A stretch of 64,000 bases of DNA from Betaproteobacteria bacterium (lineage in GTDB: Bacteria; Pseudomonadota; Gammaproteobacteria; Burkholderiales; Ga0077523), in NCBI GenBank assembly GCA_016713305.1, contig JADJPK010000005.1, positions 248,001 through 312,000 on the forward strand, in the 5' to 3' direction. The notes beneath the pieces were generated by a model. It searched no databases. It was not told the origin of the DNA and saw nothing but the letters and a program-made list of their open reading frames with translations. Shown here piece after piece: positions 62,936 to 64,000 of the stretch. The position numbers and the translations under genes are program-made. Position 1 is the stretch's first letter. Each line of letters begins with the position of its first letter.

Positions 62936-64000
62936 TCTGGCTCCCTACGCAGCGCGCCCCGACGTCTCCAGGGGGCGGCGCGTCGCCGAAGCGCCTGCGG
63001 CGGGACGCGGCGAGTATCAGCGCGACCGCGACCGCATCGTTCACTCCACCGCATTCCGCCGTCTCGAATACAAGACCCAGGTCTTCGTGAACCATGAAGG
63101 GGATCTGTTCCGCACCCGGCTCACCCATTCCATCGAGGTCGCCCAGATCGCGCGCTCGGTCGCACGCAATCTCGGCCTGAACGAGGACCTCGTGGAGGCG
63201 GTGTCCCTGGCGCACGACCTCGGCCACACACCGTTCGGCCATGCGGGGCAGGACGCGCTGAACGAGTGCATGCGGGATCACGGGGGATTCGAGCACAACC
63301 TTCAGTCGTTGCGGACGGTGGACTATCTGGAGACTCGCTACGCCGAGTTCGACGGGCTCAATCTGACCTTCGAGACGCGCGAGGGAGTCCTCAAGCACTG
63401 TTCGATCAAGAATGCGGCGCAACTGGGCGACGTCGGCGAGCGGTTTCTCAAGAAGCGCCAGCCCGGCCTGGAAGCCCAGCTCGCCAACATCGCCGACGAG
63501 CTGGCGTACAACAATCACGATGTGGACGACGGGCTGCGCTCCGGCCTGCTGGACCTCGAGACCCTGTCCGGCGTCGGCATCTTCCGCAGGCACATGGACG
63601 AGGTCACCCTCCGCTATCCGGATCTCCAGGACCGGCGGCGGGTTCACGAGACGATCCGCCGCATGATCAACACTCTTGTGTCCGATCTCACCTCCCAGAG
63701 CCGCGCCGCCATAGCCGCCGCCGCGCCGGCAACCATCGACGACGTTCGCGCGGCCCCGCCTCTCATCGGGTTCAGCGCCGCGATCCGGGACGAGCAGCAG
63801 GAACTCAAGGTGTTTCTGCGCAAGCACCTGTACCAGCACTACCGCGTTGCGCGCATGGCGGCCAAGTCCAAGCGCATCGTTACCGAACTGTTCGCCGCGT
63901 TCGCGGCGGACACCCGGCTTCTTCCTCCAGAATTCCAGCGGCGGGCCGAATCCGACGGAATGCGAGCCATCGCCGACTACATTGCCGGCATGACCGACCG
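62928..64000 (+). CDS. dgt: dGTP triphosphohydrolase-like protein (3' end beyond window)
   Basis: HD-superfamily dNTPase. 357 codons are visible without a stop before the window ends. The N-terminal signature is YQRDRDRIVHSTAFRRLEYKTQVF. HD-domain metal ligands are His67 in RLTHSIEVAQIARS and His96-Asp97 in AHDLGHTPFGH. The start ATG 62928 overlaps aroB, giving MADLAPYAARPD. Length so far fits the bacterial dGTPase-like group of about 370-400 residues, so only the C-terminus is missing. Substrate range is inferred. Confidence 0.93.
   Translation, partial: MADLAPYAARPDVSRGRRVAEAPAAGRGEYQRDRDRIVHSTAFRRLEYKTQVFVNHEGDLFRTRLTHSIEVAQIARSVARNLGLNEDLVEAVSLAHDLGHTPFGHAGQDALNECMRDHGGFEHNLQSLRTVDYLETRYAEFDGLNLTFETREGVLKHCSIKNAAQLGDVGERFLKKRQPGLEAQLANIADELAYNNHDVDDGLRSGLLDLETLSGVGIFRRHMDEVTLRYPDLQDRRRVHETIRRMINTLVSDLTSQSRAAIAAAAPATIDDVRAAPPLIGFSAAIRDEQQELKVFLRKHLYQHYRVARMAAKSKRIVTELFAAFAADTRLLPPEFQRRAESDGMRAIADYIAGMTD

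Overview
The window is high-GC chromosomal DNA whose content and gene order point to a betaproteobacterium. The evidence is gatA-gatB near pyrE and xth, leuS-lptE, metX-metW-ampG, dusB-fis-purH-purD-hemF, lptD-surA-pdxA-rsmA, and mrcA divergent from pilMNOPQ followed by aroK-aroB-dgt. Most of it is housekeeping sequence. No tRNA, rRNA, CRISPR array, insertion sequence or prophage was recognised. No gene-free stretch exceeds 300 bases.

Layout. 1-9.9 kb: gatA, gatB (two indels), a 1295-residue VanZ/O-antigen-ligase-like membrane protein, a DUF4124 protein, pyrE and xth sharing a 6-base divergent gap, and a FecR-SPOR periplasmic protein. 10-16.3 kb: leuS, lptE, metX, metW, ampG (indel). 16.4-19.7 kb: an OmpA-type lipoprotein and pcaI-pcaJ-pcaF. 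20.0-22.1 kb: a TIR-domain protein with a transmembrane segment, followed by a stand-alone metacaspase. This is the most unusual locus here. 22.2-26.3 kb: 3-hydroxyacyl-CoA dehydrogenase, HpcH/HpaI aldolase, three unrecognised genes (two apparently secreted) and a small cytochrome c. 26.3-31.3 kb: livKHMGF, a branched-chain amino-acid-type ABC transporter. 31.4-41.6 kb, minus strand: a hypothetical gene, hemF, purD, purH, fis, dusB, a UbiH-like hydroxylase, pepP, murU, amgK. 41.6-47.0 kb: lptD, surA, pdxA, rsmA. 47-52.2 kb: gloA and rubredoxin (minus), thiE-hemL, cytochrome c4 (minus), engB, hemB. 52.2-56 kb, minus: ycgR-like PilZ protein, a nucleotidyltransferase-fold protein, mrcA. 56-64 kb: pilMNOPQ, aroK, aroB and the start of dgt.

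Functional themes. Envelope biogenesis is strongly represented: lptE/lptD/surA, mrcA, amgK-murU-ampG for muropeptide recycling, the VanZ-type protein, type IV pili and OmpA. There are two haem genes plus hemB. A catabolic group (pcaIJF, 3-hydroxyacyl-CoA dehydrogenase, aldolase, liv transporter) suggests use of aromatic or branched-chain compounds. Many neighbours share four-base NTGA stop/start overlaps, implying translational coupling.

Sequence quality. Single-base indels break gatB (twice), ampG, pcaJ, gloA (twice), engB and pilO. Three lie in G runs and two genes carry compensating pairs. In-frame TAG codons interrupt purD and hemB, and the 5' end of livK lacks a signal peptide. Because most of these genes are normally essential, I read most of the lesions as consensus errors in a draft or metagenome-derived assembly, not true pseudogenes. 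Corrected spans are given for the affected genes.
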